Shown here: positions 20,537-29,762 of the stretch, piece after piece
Numbering within the stretch: position 1 is the first letter of the stretch
Layout of the letters: each line of letters starts with the position of its first letter
Origin: Methylobacterium aquaticum
Lineage (GTDB): Bacteria; Pseudomonadota; Alphaproteobacteria; Rhizobiales; Beijerinckiaceae
DNA length: 64,000 nt
Assembly: GCF_016804325.1 (NCBI RefSeq)
Contig: NZ_CP043627.1
Coordinates: forward strand, 3,485,001 to 3,549,000
Direction of reading: 5' to 3'
Program-made: the position numbers and the translations under genes
The notes under the pieces: generated by a model
Databases searched by the model: none
Told to the model about the DNA's origin: nothing
What the model saw: the letters and a program-made list of their open reading frames with translations, nothing else

Positions 20537-20616
20537 AACTCCGTCGAGAGACTCGAACAGGGTCCGACACTCCGCACCGCCCCGACCATCCCCGGATGGC
20601 GCTTGCCTCACCCTCT

Positions 20617-20631
20617 GAACAAATGTAGAAC
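20617..20631. promoter_or_regulatory. LexA (SOS) box upstream of ssb
   Basis: The sequence GAAC-AAATGTA-GAAC is the direct-repeat LexA operator of alphaproteobacteria (GAAC-N7-GAAC, or GTTC-N7-GTTC on the other strand). It lies 153 bp before the ssb start in an otherwise empty intergenic region, and suggests DNA-damage induction of ssb. No divergent uvrA is present here. Confidence 0.75.
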
Positions 20632-20784
20632 ACGCTTAGGCCGCCGGCATGTGTGTAGCGGGCAAAACCGTGCCCCCGCCCTTGCCGGTCCCGGCCTGTT
20701 CGGCCCAACTCGCGGACCCGAAGCGGTGGTCCGCGGCGTCGGCCGGGCTTGCGCCCGAGTGAGATGGAACGAGAGGAGAGCGGA

Positions 20785-21354
20785 ATGGCGGGCAGCGTGA
20801 ACAAGGTGATCCTGGTGGGCAATCTCGGGCGCGATCCCGAGACCCGCCGGCTGGCCTCCGGCGACCCGGTGGTGAACCTGCGCCTGGCCACGTCCGAGTC
20901 CTGGAAGGACAAGGCGAGCGGCGAGCGCAAGGAGAAGACCGAGTGGCACTCGGTCGTGATCTACAACGAGAACCTGGCCCGCGTCGCCGAGCAGTACCTG
21001 CGCAAGGGCTCGAAGGTCTATGTCGAGGGTCAGCTCCAGACCCGCAAGTGGCAGGACCAGTCCGGCGTCGAGAAGTACACGACCGAGATCGTGCTGCAGC
21101 GCTTCCGCGGCGAACTGACCATCCTCGACGGCCGCGGCGGCGGGGCCGAGGGCGGCATGGGCGAGATGGGCGGCGACGACATGGGCGGCGGCCAGATCAG
21201 CCGCGGCGGCGATTACGGCGGCGGCGGTGGCGGCGGACGCAGCAGCGGCGGACGCTCCTCCTCGTCGGGCGGCGAGCGGCGCCCGGCCCCGTCGTCGAGC
21301 GGCGGCGGCAACCAGAAGCGCTACGACGATCTCGACGACGATATCCCGTTCTAG
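20785..21354 (+). CDS. ssb: Single-stranded DNA-binding protein
   Basis: This 189-residue protein has an OB-fold (residues 1-112: [55 protein letters not shown]), a glycine/serine-rich flexible linker, and the acidic tip DDDIPF that recruits repair and replication partners. The start at 20785 has GAGAGGAGAG 4-13 bases upstream; an in-frame frame extension to 20749 lacks the family N-terminus. A LexA box lies upstream. Confidence 0.97.
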   Translation: MAGSVNKVILVGNLGRDPETRRLASGDPVVNLRLATSESWKDKASGERKEKTEWHSVVIYNENLARVAEQYLRKGSKVYVEGQLQTRKWQDQSGVEKYTTEIVLQRFRGELTILDGRGGGAEGGMGEMGGDDMGGGQISRGGDYGGGGGGGRSSGGRSSSSGGERRPAPSSSGGGNQKRYDDLDDDIPF

Positions 21355-21457
21355 AGCATTTTCCGACGAAGTGGATACCGGTTCGTCGCAGAAAATGCGG
21401 CAAAATCAACGACCTAGAGAGCTTCGCGATTGCAGCGCGATCGTGAAGTGCTCTAGG
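21352..21457. repeat. Palindromic repeat, family A, copy 2, plus a second hairpin
   Basis: Hairpin 1 (21356-21398) is GCATTTTCCGACGAA...TTCGTCGCAGAAAATGC with an ACCGGTTCG core and matches the repeat at 11181. Hairpin 2 (about 21413-21457) is CCTAGAGAGCTTCGCGAT...ATCGTGAAGTGCTCTAGG. The unit begins at the ssb stop codon, so it can act as its terminator. Confidence 0.8.
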
Positions 21458-21846
21458 CGGACTTGCGGCGGCAGGCCGACGCCTCGTCCGCTTCAGCTCC
21501 GGTTTCGTCGCAGATCTCCGGCACCGAGCCGGTCCGCCGCTTCGGCGAAACCTGCTTAGGCCGTTCCACCTTTCCGCGGCGAGCCGGGCTCCGGCCCGCC
21601 GCGTCATGCGCGACAACGAACGGCTGCCCCAGAGAATCACCCGGTCACGGCGTGACCGGTGATTGTTTAGATCAAACAGACCATGGTCCATGCCGTTGCG
21701 TCGCCGGAGGGCAGGATACGACCGACACGATTCCTGCGCGAATCGCCGGAATAGACACACGCGATTTAATGATCGATTCATATCTGCCCGACACATTGCT
21801 TGAATAGATTCATCACGCCCGGACGGGGTGACTCGCGGAGACGAGG
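21458..21846 (+). other. Intergenic region before the Tad-like genes
   Basis: About 390 bp without a gene. A GC-rich stem-loop occurs near 21575-21605, and the last 180 bases are noticeably AT-richer than the surroundings, consistent with a promoter for the downstream pilin genes. No specific motif was identified. Confidence 0.4.
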
Positions 21847-23097
21847 ATGGGTTTCGACCCCGGAAGCCGCGCGGGATTCCTCGACGACCGAAAAGGCCTC
21901 ACGACGGTCCTGTTCGGCATCCTGCTGCCGGTTCTCATGGTCGGCATCGGTGGCAGCATCGAGCTTGCCCGCGCCGTCGAGTACAAGCAACGCCTGATCT
22001 CGGCGACCGACCTGAGCTGCCGCCAGGCCGAGGTCTATGTCGAGAGCCTGAGCGGCCTTACCATGCCGAGCAACTATGCCGCGACGGTCCAATCCTACGC
22101 CGACAGGAACCGTTCGGAACGAAACCTGTCGGCGACGGCGCAGATCACCGCGAAGCCGACCGTCTCCGCGACCGTCCTCACCGTACCGCCGCTGACGGTC
22201 CGCCCCGGCAACGTCCACGTCGTGGCGAACGGCTCGGTCGACCTGTTCTTCAAGGCTTTCATCAACAAGAACAGTTTCGATTTCACCGTGGTGCGCGACT
22301 GCACGGTCCAGGCGACGTCGTCGTCGGGCCCTCCGACGATGGTGATGTCCGAATCGTTCGAGGGCTATGCCGGGCAACTGGTCGGCGGCTGGGCCGTGTT
22401 CGGCACGATGTCTCAGGCGAACTGCGCAAGCTCGCTCTGCCAGGGGAAGTCCTGGGGAACGACCAATGCCGGCGTCGAGGTGGATCAGCTCTCCGCCATC
22501 GCAACGGGCGACGGCGTCCAGTACGGCCAGTCCTTCGCCGAGCTGGACAGCGACTGCAACAACAGGGTCGGGGCGCAGACGGCGGCGCAGACCGCCGCCT
22601 GTAGTTACGGCAACAACACGACGAATTCGTCGATCAACATGACGTTCGATCTCCCGGTCGGTTCCTACGAGGTGCGCTACGTCTATACGGCACGAAAGAA
22701 CGTCGGCAAATATCAATACCCGAACGACAGCGTGATCTGCTCGAACCCGAACGACACCGACGGCCTGACGCGCGACGGCGATGTCGCGAAGAACGCGGCG
22801 GGGTTGAGCACCGTTTCCCTCGACGGCCAGACCAGACGCATCGAACTCTGGGTCGAGCCCAAGACGAGCGGGTACAAGTCGGACGACCCGTCTCTCACCG
22901 CCACGTCGAACGCCAACTACATGAAGCAGTACATGGCCGATGTCTGCGTCTGGTCGAGGACCTGGATCGAGCGAAGCTACAAGTTCAATGTGACCAAAAA
23001 GCAGGAATACCGGATTTCCTGGCGAGCGGCCGGGCTCGACGACAGCTTCGGCGGGCTGATCGATTACCTGCGCTTCTGCCAGAATTCATGTCCGTGA
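21847..23097 (+). CDS. TadG-like pilus-associated protein with large extracytoplasmic domain
   Basis: This 416-residue protein has the TadE/G layout: a short cytoplasmic N-terminus, one transmembrane helix at about residues 17-42 (LTTVLFGILLPVLMVGIGGS), then a secreted domain. The latter contains many paired cysteines (for example CASSLCQGK and CSYGNN), which suggests disulfides, and a beta-rich middle (PVGSYEVRYVYTARK). Two smaller TadE-like genes follow directly. TadG-like proteins are minor components of Tad/Flp pili; the ATPase and prepilin genes are not in this window. Confidence 0.8.
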   Translation: MGFDPGSRAGFLDDRKGLTTVLFGILLPVLMVGIGGSIELARAVEYKQRLISATDLSCRQAEVYVESLSGLTMPSNYAATVQSYADRNRSERNLSATAQITAKPTVSATVLTVPPLTVRPGNVHVVANGSVDLFFKAFINKNSFDFTVVRDCTVQATSSSGPPTMVMSESFEGYAGQLVGGWAVFGTMSQANCASSLCQGKSWGTTNAGVEVDQLSAIATGDGVQYGQSFAELDSDCNNRVGAQTAAQTAACSYGNNTTNSSINMTFDLPVGSYEVRYVYTARKNVGKYQYPNDSVICSNPNDTDGLTRDGDVAKNAAGLSTVSLDGQTRRIELWVEPKTSGYKSDDPSLTATSNANYMKQYMADVCVWSRTWIERSYKFNVTKKQEYRISWRAAGLDDSFGGLIDYLRFCQNSCP

Positions 23098-23125
23098 TGC
23101 AGCCACCCTCGTGCCCGGGGCCGCG

Positions 23126-23575
23126 ATGACGCAAGCAGCCAGGCTTGTGACGTGCCGATCGGGAGCGGCGGCGGTCGAATTCGCCCTGATCGCCTTTCCG
23201 CTGGTGATGCTCGTGCTCGGGATGCTGCAATTCGTGATCTATTCCTATCTCCAGCAGACCCTGAGCGACGCACTCTATCAAACCGCGTCGGATCCGGAGC
23301 CGGAGCTTCTGGCGCAGGACAAGCCGGGATACGTTGCCAAGTTTTGCGCCAGGATCGCCTTCAGCGACAGCTGCCTGAACCAGACCACCGGAATCAAGAT
23401 CGAGGCGATGAAGCTCGCGAACGCGCCGACGGCGCCGACCGCGATCACCGGCACGACCTTCGACACCGGTGCGAGCCGGGACGTCATCCTCCTGCGGGCT
23501 ACGATGGCGGCTCCGAGGATCGTGCCGATGATTCCGGAGCTGGTCGCGCAGGACTCGGTCGTCTTCCGCCGATAA
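23126..23575 (+). CDS. TadE-like pseudopilin
   Basis: This 149-residue protein shows the TadE motif: SGAAAVEFALIAFPLVMLVL with the conserved glutamate at the start of the hydrophobic helix, as used by prepilin peptidase TadV. The remainder is a small extracytoplasmic domain with two cysteines. I chose the ATG at 23126; a GTG at 23111 would add five residues. It lies 28 bp after the TadG-like gene and 16 bp before a second TadE-like gene. Confidence 0.85.
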   Translation: MTQAARLVTCRSGAAAVEFALIAFPLVMLVLGMLQFVIYSYLQQTLSDALYQTASDPEPELLAQDKPGYVAKFCARIAFSDSCLNQTTGIKIEAMKLANAPTAPTAITGTTFDTGASRDVILLRATMAAPRIVPMIPELVAQDSVVFRR

Positions 23576-23591
23576 CGCCGCAGGTTCGCCG

Positions 23592-24116
23592 ATGCCGACC
23601 CGTCTCGACACGTTCCTGCGCTCCAGCCGAGGTACGGCGTCGGTGGAGTTCGCGATCCTCGGCAGCCTCGCGCTGCTGATCTTCGCAGGCACGCACGACA
23701 TCGTCTTCATGGTCAACACGAAGCGGGACGTCGACCGGGCCTCGGTGGTGATCGCTCGGGCGATGTCGACCTGCCCGAACTCGAGCTGCATGTCGGCCCT
23801 GATCGACACCTACATCACCCGCCGGGCCAACGCGTTCATGCGCTACCCGACCGCGACGATCGACATGTACATGATCCAGAAGAGCGGCGGATCGATCCAG
23901 GTCTGCTCGGGCACGCGGACCACCATGACGGATGCCGACCTGCTCGCCTCCGCCGGCACCATCTTGCGGGACGGCGACATCGGCGCCGCCGTCGTCATCA
24001 CCAGCACCTACACGTCGGTGCTGCCGGCCTTCGTCAAGAGCTACATCAGCCCGTCGGGCGTGTCCTACCGCGGACACGCGATCGACGTCATGGTCAATGC
24101 CAGCGCGGTCTGCTGA
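23592..24116 (+). CDS. TadE-like pseudopilin, second copy
   Basis: This 174-residue protein shares the TadE N-terminus (RGTASVEFAILGSLALLIFA with the glutamate), followed by an extracytoplasmic domain with cysteines in MSTCPNSSCM and a C-terminal cysteine. It is the last gene of the three-gene pilin operon. The two TadE-like proteins differ strongly outside the helix, so they are not a recent duplication. Confidence 0.85.
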   Translation: MPTRLDTFLRSSRGTASVEFAILGSLALLIFAGTHDIVFMVNTKRDVDRASVVIARAMSTCPNSSCMSALIDTYITRRANAFMRYPTATIDMYMIQKSGGSIQVCSGTRTTMTDADLLASAGTILRDGDIGAAVVITSTYTSVLPAFVKSYISPSGVSYRGHAIDVMVNASAVC

Positions 24117-24133
24117 TCCGCGATCGGCCGGGC

Positions 24134-24166
24134 AGGGCGCCGCCGCCTGTCTGCGGCGGACGCCCT
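24134..24166. terminator. Hairpin between convergent genes
   Basis: A stem (AGGGCG-CCGCCGC at 24134-24146 with GCGGCGG-A-CGCCCT at 24153-24166) lies between the convergent pilin operon and glcB. It has no T-run on either strand, so it may be a barrier or a weak bidirectional terminator. Confidence 0.5.
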
Positions 24167-24193
24167 CCCCTCTCGGAGCCTCGGATCGAAGCC

Positions 24194-26368
24194 TCAGGCC
24201 GGCGCACCCGCGGCCTTCGCCTCGCGGCGCCGGGCATGCAGCACGTACTCGGTGTAGCCGTTCGGCTGGACGCGGCCCTTGAACACCAGGTCGCAGGCGG
24301 CCTGGAAGGCCGGGCCGTCGAAGCCGGGGGCCATCGGGCGGTAGAGCGGATCGCCGGCATTCTGGCGATCCACCACCTTCGCCATGCGCTTCATCGTCTC
24401 CATCACCTCGGCCTCCGACACCACGCCGTGATGCAGCCAGTTGGCGATGTGCTGGGACGAGATGCGCAGGGTCGCGCGGTCCTCCATGAGGGCCACGTCG
24501 TGGATGTCGGGCACCTTCGAGCAGCCGACGCCCTGGTCAATCCAGCGCACGACGTAGCCGAGGATGCTCTGGACGTTGTTGTCGATCTCCTGCTGCACGT
24601 CGTCGGGGGCGAAGTTCGAGCGGGCGAGCGGGATCTGCAGGATCTCGTCCAGCGCCGAGCGCGGCCGGCGCGCCAGTTCCTGCTGGCGGGCCTTCACGTC
24701 GGTCTCGTGGTAGTGCAGCACGTGGAGCGTCGCGGCGGTCGGCGAGGGAACCCAGGCGGTCGAGGCGCCGGCCTTCGGGTGGGCGCCCTTCTGCATCAGC
24801 ATGTCGGCCATGGCGTCGGGCGCCGCCCACATGCCCTTGCCGATCTGCGCCCGGCCGAGCAGGCCGCAGGCGAGACCCACGTCGACGTTGTTCTCCTCGT
24901 AGCCCTTGATCCAGGGCGTGCCCTTCATGTCGTTCTTGCGGATGACCGGGCCGGCCTCCATCGAGGTGTGGATCTCGTCGCCGGTGCGGTCGAGGAAGCC
25001 GGTATTGATGAACACCACCCGCTCCGCCGCCGCCTTGATGCAGGCGGCGAGGTTGACGGTGGTGCGGCGCTCCTCGTCCATGATGCCCATCTTGAGGGTG
25101 TTGGGCGTCAGTCCCAGCATCGCCTCGACGCGGGTGAACAGCTCGACCGCGAAGGCGACCTCCTCGGGGCCATGCATCTTCGGCTTGACGATGTAGACCG
25201 AGCCGCGGCGGCTGTTGCGGATGCCGGACGTGCTCTTGAGGTCGTGGATCGCGATCAAGGCCGTGACGGCGGCATCCAGGATGCCCTCCGGCACCTCGGC
25301 GCCGCTCTCGTCGAGCACCGCGTCGGTGAACATGTGGTGGCCGACATTGCGCACCAGCATCAGCGAGCGGCCGGGGACGCTGACCTCGCCCGCACCGTCG
25401 GGGGCGGTGTAGACCCGGTCGGGATTGAGCTTGCGCTCGAAGCGCTTGCCGTCCTTCTCGACCGCGGCCGCGAGGGTGCCGTTCATCAGGCCGAGCCAGT
25501 TGCGGTAGACCACGACCTTGTCGTCGGCATCGACCGCCGCGACCGAATCCTCGAGGTCCATGATGGTCGAGACCGCCGATTCGACGAGCACGTCGGCGAC
25601 GCCCGAGGCGTCGAAGCGGCCGATCCGGTGGGTGCGGTCCAGCACGATCTCGACGTGCAGGCCGTGATGGCGCAGCAGGAGCGCGGTCGGGAAGCTCGCC
25701 TTGCCGCGATAACCGGCAAAGGCCTCCGGCCGGGCGAGCGGGATGGTGTCGCCGGTATTCATGTTGCCGACGAGCTGGCCGCCCTCGACCGCGTAGGTCA
25801 CCACGTCGGCATGGCGGCCGCCGGCGAGCGGCACGGTGCGGTCGAGGAAGGCGCGGGCCCGCGCCACCACCCGGGCGCCGCGGGTGCGGTTGTAGCCGCC
25901 GCCGCGGACCGCGCCGCCCTCCTCCGACACCGCGTCGGTGCCGTAGAGCGCGTCGTAGAGCGAGCCCCAGCGGGCATTGGCGGCGTTCAGCGCGTAGCGG
26001 GCGTTCGAGGTCGGCACCACGAGCTGCGGGCCGGCGATGGTGGCGATCTCGTCGTCGACGTTGTCGGTGCGGACCTGGACTGGGCCGGGATCGGGCAGGA
26101 GGTAGCCGATCTCGGTGAGGAAGGCCTTGTAGGCCGCCTCGTCCACCGGCTTGCCGGCCCGCTCGCGGTGATAGGCGTCGATCTTCGCCTGGATCGTGTC
26201 GCGGGTCTCGAGCAGGGCGCGGTTGCGGGGGCCTAGGTCGCGCACGATGGCCGAGAGGCCGTTCCAGAACGCCTCCGGGGTGATCCCGGTCCCCGGCAGG
26301 GCTTCCGCGACCACGAAATCGTGCAGCACACGGGCCACCGACACACCGCCGACCGTCTTGCGATCCAT
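24194..26368 (-). CDS. glcB: Malate synthase G
   Basis: This 724-residue enzyme condenses glyoxylate and acetyl-CoA to malate. It has the G-isoform length and motifs: [35 protein letters not shown], the catalytic region [25 protein letters not shown], and the C-terminal [20 protein letters not shown]. The start at 26368 was chosen after an AGG-type leader; the longer frame to 26470 adds unsupported sequence. It is monocistronic. In a serine-cycle organism this links glyoxylate to central metabolism. Confidence 0.97.
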   Translation of the reverse strand: MDRKTVGGVSVARVLHDFVVAEALPGTGITPEAFWNGLSAIVRDLGPRNRALLETRDTIQAKIDAYHRERAGKPVDEAAYKAFLTEIGYLLPDPGPVQVRTDNVDDEIATIAGPQLVVPTSNARYALNAANARWGSLYDALYGTDAVSEEGGAVRGGGYNRTRGARVVARARAFLDRTVPLAGGRHADVVTYAVEGGQLVGNMNTGDTIPLARPEAFAGYRGKASFPTALLLRHHGLHVEIVLDRTHRIGRFDASGVADVLVESAVSTIMDLEDSVAAVDADDKVVVYRNWLGLMNGTLAAAVEKDGKRFERKLNPDRVYTAPDGAGEVSVPGRSLMLVRNVGHHMFTDAVLDESGAEVPEGILDAAVTALIAIHDLKSTSGIRNSRRGSVYIVKPKMHGPEEVAFAVELFTRVEAMLGLTPNTLKMGIMDEERRTTVNLAACIKAAAERVVFINTGFLDRTGDEIHTSMEAGPVIRKNDMKGTPWIKGYEENNVDVGLACGLLGRAQIGKGMWAAPDAMADMLMQKGAHPKAGASTAWVPSPTAATLHVLHYHETDVKARQQELARRPRSALDEILQIPLARSNFAPDDVQQEIDNNVQSILGYVVRWIDQGVGCSKVPDIHDVALMEDRATLRISSQHIANWLHHGVVSEAEVMETMKRMAKVVDRQNAGDPLYRPMAPGFDGPAFQAACDLVFKGRVQPNGYTEYVLHARRREAKAAGAPA

Positions 26369-26668
26369 GTTCTTACCTCCCGGCGGTCCCCGCACGGGCC
26401 GCGTCGCGGCTCCCCTTAACAGGGGATGCGGGCGCCAGAAAGTCGGGGTTGCGCGGAGGAGATGCGGCAATCCCGTCCACCCGCCATACGGGCTCGGCAG
26501 AAGCTCTGCAGAAGCGCGGGATGAGACGACCTGTCGAAAACGTCATGCTGTCTGTGGGGAAAAATGCTCCGCTCGTGCGTTCCCTCCCCGTGACAAAGGC
26601 GGGCCCCCCTCCCATCTCGTGGGCGTCGGGCCGGGCCCGCCCGCCGGCAACCGAAGGAGTACGGCTCC
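26369..26668. other. Divergent intergenic region glcB / DUF2076 gene
   Basis: These 300 bp hold the promoters of two divergent genes. The part near 26545-26590 is AT-richer. No operator or RNA element was recognised. Confidence 0.35.
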
Positions 26669-27415
26669 ATGAACAGCGAAGAACGCGACGTCATCAACGG
26701 CATATTCCAGCGACTGGAGCAGGCCGCGCAGCAGCCCCGCGATGCCGACGCGGAGCGCTTCATCGCCGACAAGATCCGCGCCCAGCCCTACGCCCCCTAC
26801 GCCATGGCGCAGCTCGTCTACGTGCAGGAGGAGGCGATCAAGAGCCTCAACCAGCAGCTCGAGCAGGCGCGCGCCGAGGCGCAGCGCGGCGGCCAGGGCG
26901 CCCCGCAGGGCTCCGGCGGGGGTGGCGGCTTCTTCTCCAGCATCTTCGGCGGCGGGTCGCGGCCCGAGCCGCAGCAGCAACCTCCGCGCGGCGGTGGCGC
27001 CTGGGGCAACCAGGGCGGCGGCTACGGCCAGCAGCCCGGCTACGGTGCTCCCCCGCAGCAGCCCGGCTATGCTCCGCAGCAGGGCGGTCCGTGGGGCGGC
27101 CAGCCCCAGGCGCCGCAGCGGAGCGGCGGCGGCTTCCTCGCCACGGCCCTGCCGATGGCGGCGGGCGCGGCGGGCGGCATGCTGCTCGGCAGCGCGCTCA
27201 GCAACGCCTTCGCGGGCGGCCATTCCTCGCTCGGCAGCATGGCGGGCCTCGGCGGCGCCGGTGCGGCCGGCGGGACCACGATCGAGAACAACTACTTCGG
27301 CAACCAGGGCGGCAGCGAGGATTTCGGCGCACCGCTCGGCGGTGACGATGCCGGCTTCCAGGACGCCTCCTTCGACGGCGACATGGGCGATAGCGGCAGC
27401 GACGACTGGGTCTGA
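26669..27415 (+). CDS. DUF2076 family protein
   Basis: This 248-residue protein has the DUF2076 N-terminus (EERDVINGIFQRLEQAAQQP, then AERFIADKIRAQPYAPYAM and LVYVQEEAIKSLNQQLEQ), a helical part of about 75 residues. A long Gly/Gln/Pro low-complexity region (75-155) with GYGQQPGYG-type repeats and an ATALPMAAGAAGGMLLGSAL hydrophobic segment follow, then an acidic tail. Function is unknown; the family is called periplasmic ligand-binding sensor in some databases, but I see no signal peptide. Confidence 0.85.
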   Translation: MNSEERDVINGIFQRLEQAAQQPRDADAERFIADKIRAQPYAPYAMAQLVYVQEEAIKSLNQQLEQARAEAQRGGQGAPQGSGGGGGFFSSIFGGGSRPEPQQQPPRGGGAWGNQGGGYGQQPGYGAPPQQPGYAPQQGGPWGGQPQAPQRSGGGFLATALPMAAGAAGGMLLGSALSNAFAGGHSSLGSMAGLGGAGAAGGTTIENNYFGNQGGSEDFGAPLGGDDAGFQDASFDGDMGDSGSDDWV

Positions 27416-27440
27416 CCGGTCGCGTCGTCGTGAGTGACCG

Positions 27441-27471
27441 GCCCCGCCGCGGCGACGCGGCGGGGCTTTTT
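27441..27471 (+). terminator. Intrinsic terminator after DUF2076 gene
   Basis: A perfect 10-bp stem (GCCCCGCCGC at 27441-27450, complement at 27457-27466) is followed by TTTTT. It lies 25 bp after the stop codon and just before the convergent L,D-transpeptidase stop. Confidence 0.9.
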
Positions 27472-27475
27472 CACG

Positions 27476-28534
27476 TCAGATCACCTGCACCCGGGCGCCG
27501 ACCGGCACGCGCTGGTAGAGGTCCATCACGTCCTCGTTCATCATCCGGATGCAGCCCGAGGAGACCGACTGGCCGATCGTGTGCGGCTCGTTGGTGCCGT
27601 GGATGCGGTAGAGGGACGAACCGAGATAGAGGGCGCGGGCGCCGAGCGGGTTGGCCGGGCCGCCGGCCATGTGGCGCGGCAGGTCGGGGCGGCGGCGCAG
27701 CATCTCGGCGGGGGGCGTCCAGTCCGGCCATTCGCGCTTCGCGCTGACCGTCTTCATCCCCGACCAGGTGAAGCCCGGCCGCCCGACGCCGATGCCGTAG
27801 CGCAGGGCCCGGCCGCCGGGCTGCACCAGGTAGAGGAAGCGCGAGGGCGTATCGATCACCACGGTGCCGGGTCGCTGCGGGCCGTCATAGGCGACCTCCT
27901 GGCGCTGGAAGCGCGGATCTATCGCCCGGCCGATTCCCTCCTCCCGCGGCTCCTGCATCGGCAGCGCCGCCTGGCGGGCGCGGGGCGCCTCGAGCGGGTC
28001 GGGCTGGGACGCGTAGGCTTGAGGCTGGGCGTAGGCTTGAGGCTGCGCGTAGGCTTGGGGCCGAGGCCGAGCGTAGGCCTGCGGCTGCGGGCTCCCGGAC
28101 CCGTAGACCTGAGACCCGTAGACCTGCGACCCATAGCCTTGCGAACCGTAGACCGGGTCTCCGTAAGCCTGGGGCTCAGCGGACGGCACCGGATCGCCGG
28201 AATGCAGGGCGGCTCCGGGCGCGGCCGGCGCGTAGCCGACCCGCGCGCCCGAAGACCCGGCGGTCGCGTATCCGGCGGTGCTCGCATAGGCCGGCCGGTG
28301 CCCGTAGACGTCGGCGGCGTAGCCGCGCCCCGTCAGGATCGTGCCGTCCGGGGCGACCGGCATCGGGCGCATCGGGCGGGCGACGGCGCCGGGATCCTGG
28401 CCGGTCATCAGGTACTCGATGAAACCGCCGCCATAGGCTCCTGGCGCGCCCTGCGCCAGGGCCGGAGCGGCTCCGAGCGTCGTCCCGAGGGCGGCCGCGA
28501 TCGCCCCGGCCAGCACCATCCCGCGCACCACCAT
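27476..28534 (-). CDS. L,D-transpeptidase, ErfK/YbiS type with repetitive linker
   Basis: This 352-residue secreted enzyme begins with a signal peptide (MVVRGMVLAGAIAAALGTTL, cleaved near ALA). Residues 100-205 form a low-complexity linker of YGSQV and QAYAQP repeats that would span the periplasm. The YkuD domain occupies about 225-352, with His312 and SSGCIR (Cys328) near the end. It differs from the enzyme at 11612 in lacking a separate peptidoglycan-binding domain. The start at 28534 gives a proper signal peptide. Confidence 0.92.
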   Translation of the reverse strand: MVVRGMVLAGAIAAALGTTLGAAPALAQGAPGAYGGGFIEYLMTGQDPGAVARPMRPMPVAPDGTILTGRGYAADVYGHRPAYASTAGYATAGSSGARVGYAPAAPGAALHSGDPVPSAEPQAYGDPVYGSQGYGSQVYGSQVYGSGSPQPQAYARPRPQAYAQPQAYAQPQAYASQPDPLEAPRARQAALPMQEPREEGIGRAIDPRFQRQEVAYDGPQRPGTVVIDTPSRFLYLVQPGGRALRYGIGVGRPGFTWSGMKTVSAKREWPDWTPPAEMLRRRPDLPRHMAGGPANPLGARALYLGSSLYRIHGTNEPHTIGQSVSSGCIRMMNEDVMDLYQRVPVGARVQVI

Positions 28535-28770
28535 CGCACCCGTCCCCGAAGCCCGGCCGACCCGCCGGCGATGGCCCGAGGAGAGCAGGGCCTCCGAGAC
28601 CGGACGGTGAACGAACGTGGTGACCGTTTCGCTAAATCCTTGGCGCGAATCATTAATTCGGCCGCATCGTGAATCCTTCGTCACCGCGGCCGCGCGCTGG
28701 GCGCGGCATTCAGCAAATCGCAATCAATCTTCGCGAGATTGACCCGTGTGGGCCGTGCGACGCGGCCGCG

Positions 28771-28796
28771 GTTGCAGGCTCTCGTTGCAGGCTCTC
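28771..28796. repeat. Exact 13-bp tandem duplication before cheZ
   Basis: GTTGCAGGCTCTC occurs twice in direct succession (28771-28783 and 28784-28796), ending 8 bases before the cheZ ATG. The duplication places two similar leader segments at the translation start and may be recent. Confidence 0.85.
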
Positions 28797-28804
28797 TCGG
28801 ACCC

Positions 28805-29524
28805 ATGAAGAACAAGCGCTTCCGCATCGAGGACAGTCTCGGCGTTTCCTATGCTCCCACCGAGGCGGCTCCCCCGCCGGTCTCCGCCAACGACGACCGG
28901 ATCTCCGAGATCCTGGCGACGGTCAACGAGCTGAAGCGGCTCACCCAGAGCACCACCGGCGACGTGATCGATGCCTGCCGGCGCGAGATGGCCGAAATCT
29001 ACGGCATGCGCACCGAGCTCGACGTGATGAAGGCCGCGATCGGCCGGACCAAGCACGAGATCGCGGTGCTGCACCGGCAGGATTTCGACGGCAAGGGCGT
29101 GCGCCGGGCCGCCGGCGAGCTGGATGCCGTGGTCGACGCCACCGAGCGGGCGACCACCACCATCCTGGCCGCCGTCGAGGACATCGAGACCCACGCCTCG
29201 ATGCTGCGTTCCAACGGCGGCCTGAAGGACCGGTCCGACGTCGACGCGATCCTCGACCGCACCGTGGTGCTCTACGAGGCCTGCAACTTCCAGGATCTGA
29301 CCGGCCAGCGCATCAGCAAGATCGTCAGCGTGCTGAAGTTCGTCGAGGACCATATCGACCGGATGATCGACGCCTGGGGCGGCCTCGACGCGTTCAAGGA
29401 CCTGATCGGCGACACGTCCGGCGGCGTCAGCATCGACGACGAGAGCAGCCTGCTCAACGGGCCCAAGCTCGACGAGGATCCGGGCCACGTCGACCAGAAC
29501 GACATCGACGCGCTGTTCGACTGA
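28805..29524 (+). CDS. cheZ: Protein phosphatase CheZ
   Basis: This 239-residue protein dephosphorylates CheY-P. The long helical hairpin carries the active-site motif NFQDLTGQ (Asp164 and Gln168, equivalent to Asp143/Gln147 of E. coli). The C-terminal peptide QNDIDALFD matches the CheY-tethering tail. No other chemotaxis gene is in the window, so it is an orphan here. The start at 28805 was chosen as the first ATG with family sequence. Confidence 0.92.
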   Translation: MKNKRFRIEDSLGVSYAPTEAAPPPVSANDDRISEILATVNELKRLTQSTTGDVIDACRREMAEIYGMRTELDVMKAAIGRTKHEIAVLHRQDFDGKGVRRAAGELDAVVDATERATTTILAAVEDIETHASMLRSNGGLKDRSDVDAILDRTVVLYEACNFQDLTGQRISKIVSVLKFVEDHIDRMIDAWGGLDAFKDLIGDTSGGVSIDDESSLLNGPKLDEDPGHVDQNDIDALFD

Positions 29525-29624
29525 CGGGCGATCGGGCCGAGGGCCGGGGCTCATCGATCGATCAGCCCGCAGGTCGTCGATCCTGACCCATCTCGACGGA
29601 CTGCCTGATCTGCGCGACAGGCTT

Positions 29625-29684
29625 GACATCCACCGCGTCATTCCGGGGCCGCGAAAGCGGAGCCCGGAATGACGCGGTGGGTGT
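29625..29684. repeat. Palindromic repeat, family B, copy 2
   Basis: ACATCCACCGCGTCATTCCGGG...CCCGGAATGACGCGGTGGGTGT around GGCCGCGAAAGCGGAG. It shares its core with the repeat at 20476-20536. It lies 100 bp after cheZ and 80 bp from the end of the convergent glycosyltransferase gene, where it may terminate both. Confidence 0.85.
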
Positions 29685-29762
29685 GAAAACCATTGGGAAA
29701 ATCGACCGGGGCCGAGGCATCGAGCATTGTTTGCGATCGATCGCGCCGGATCGATCGTTACG

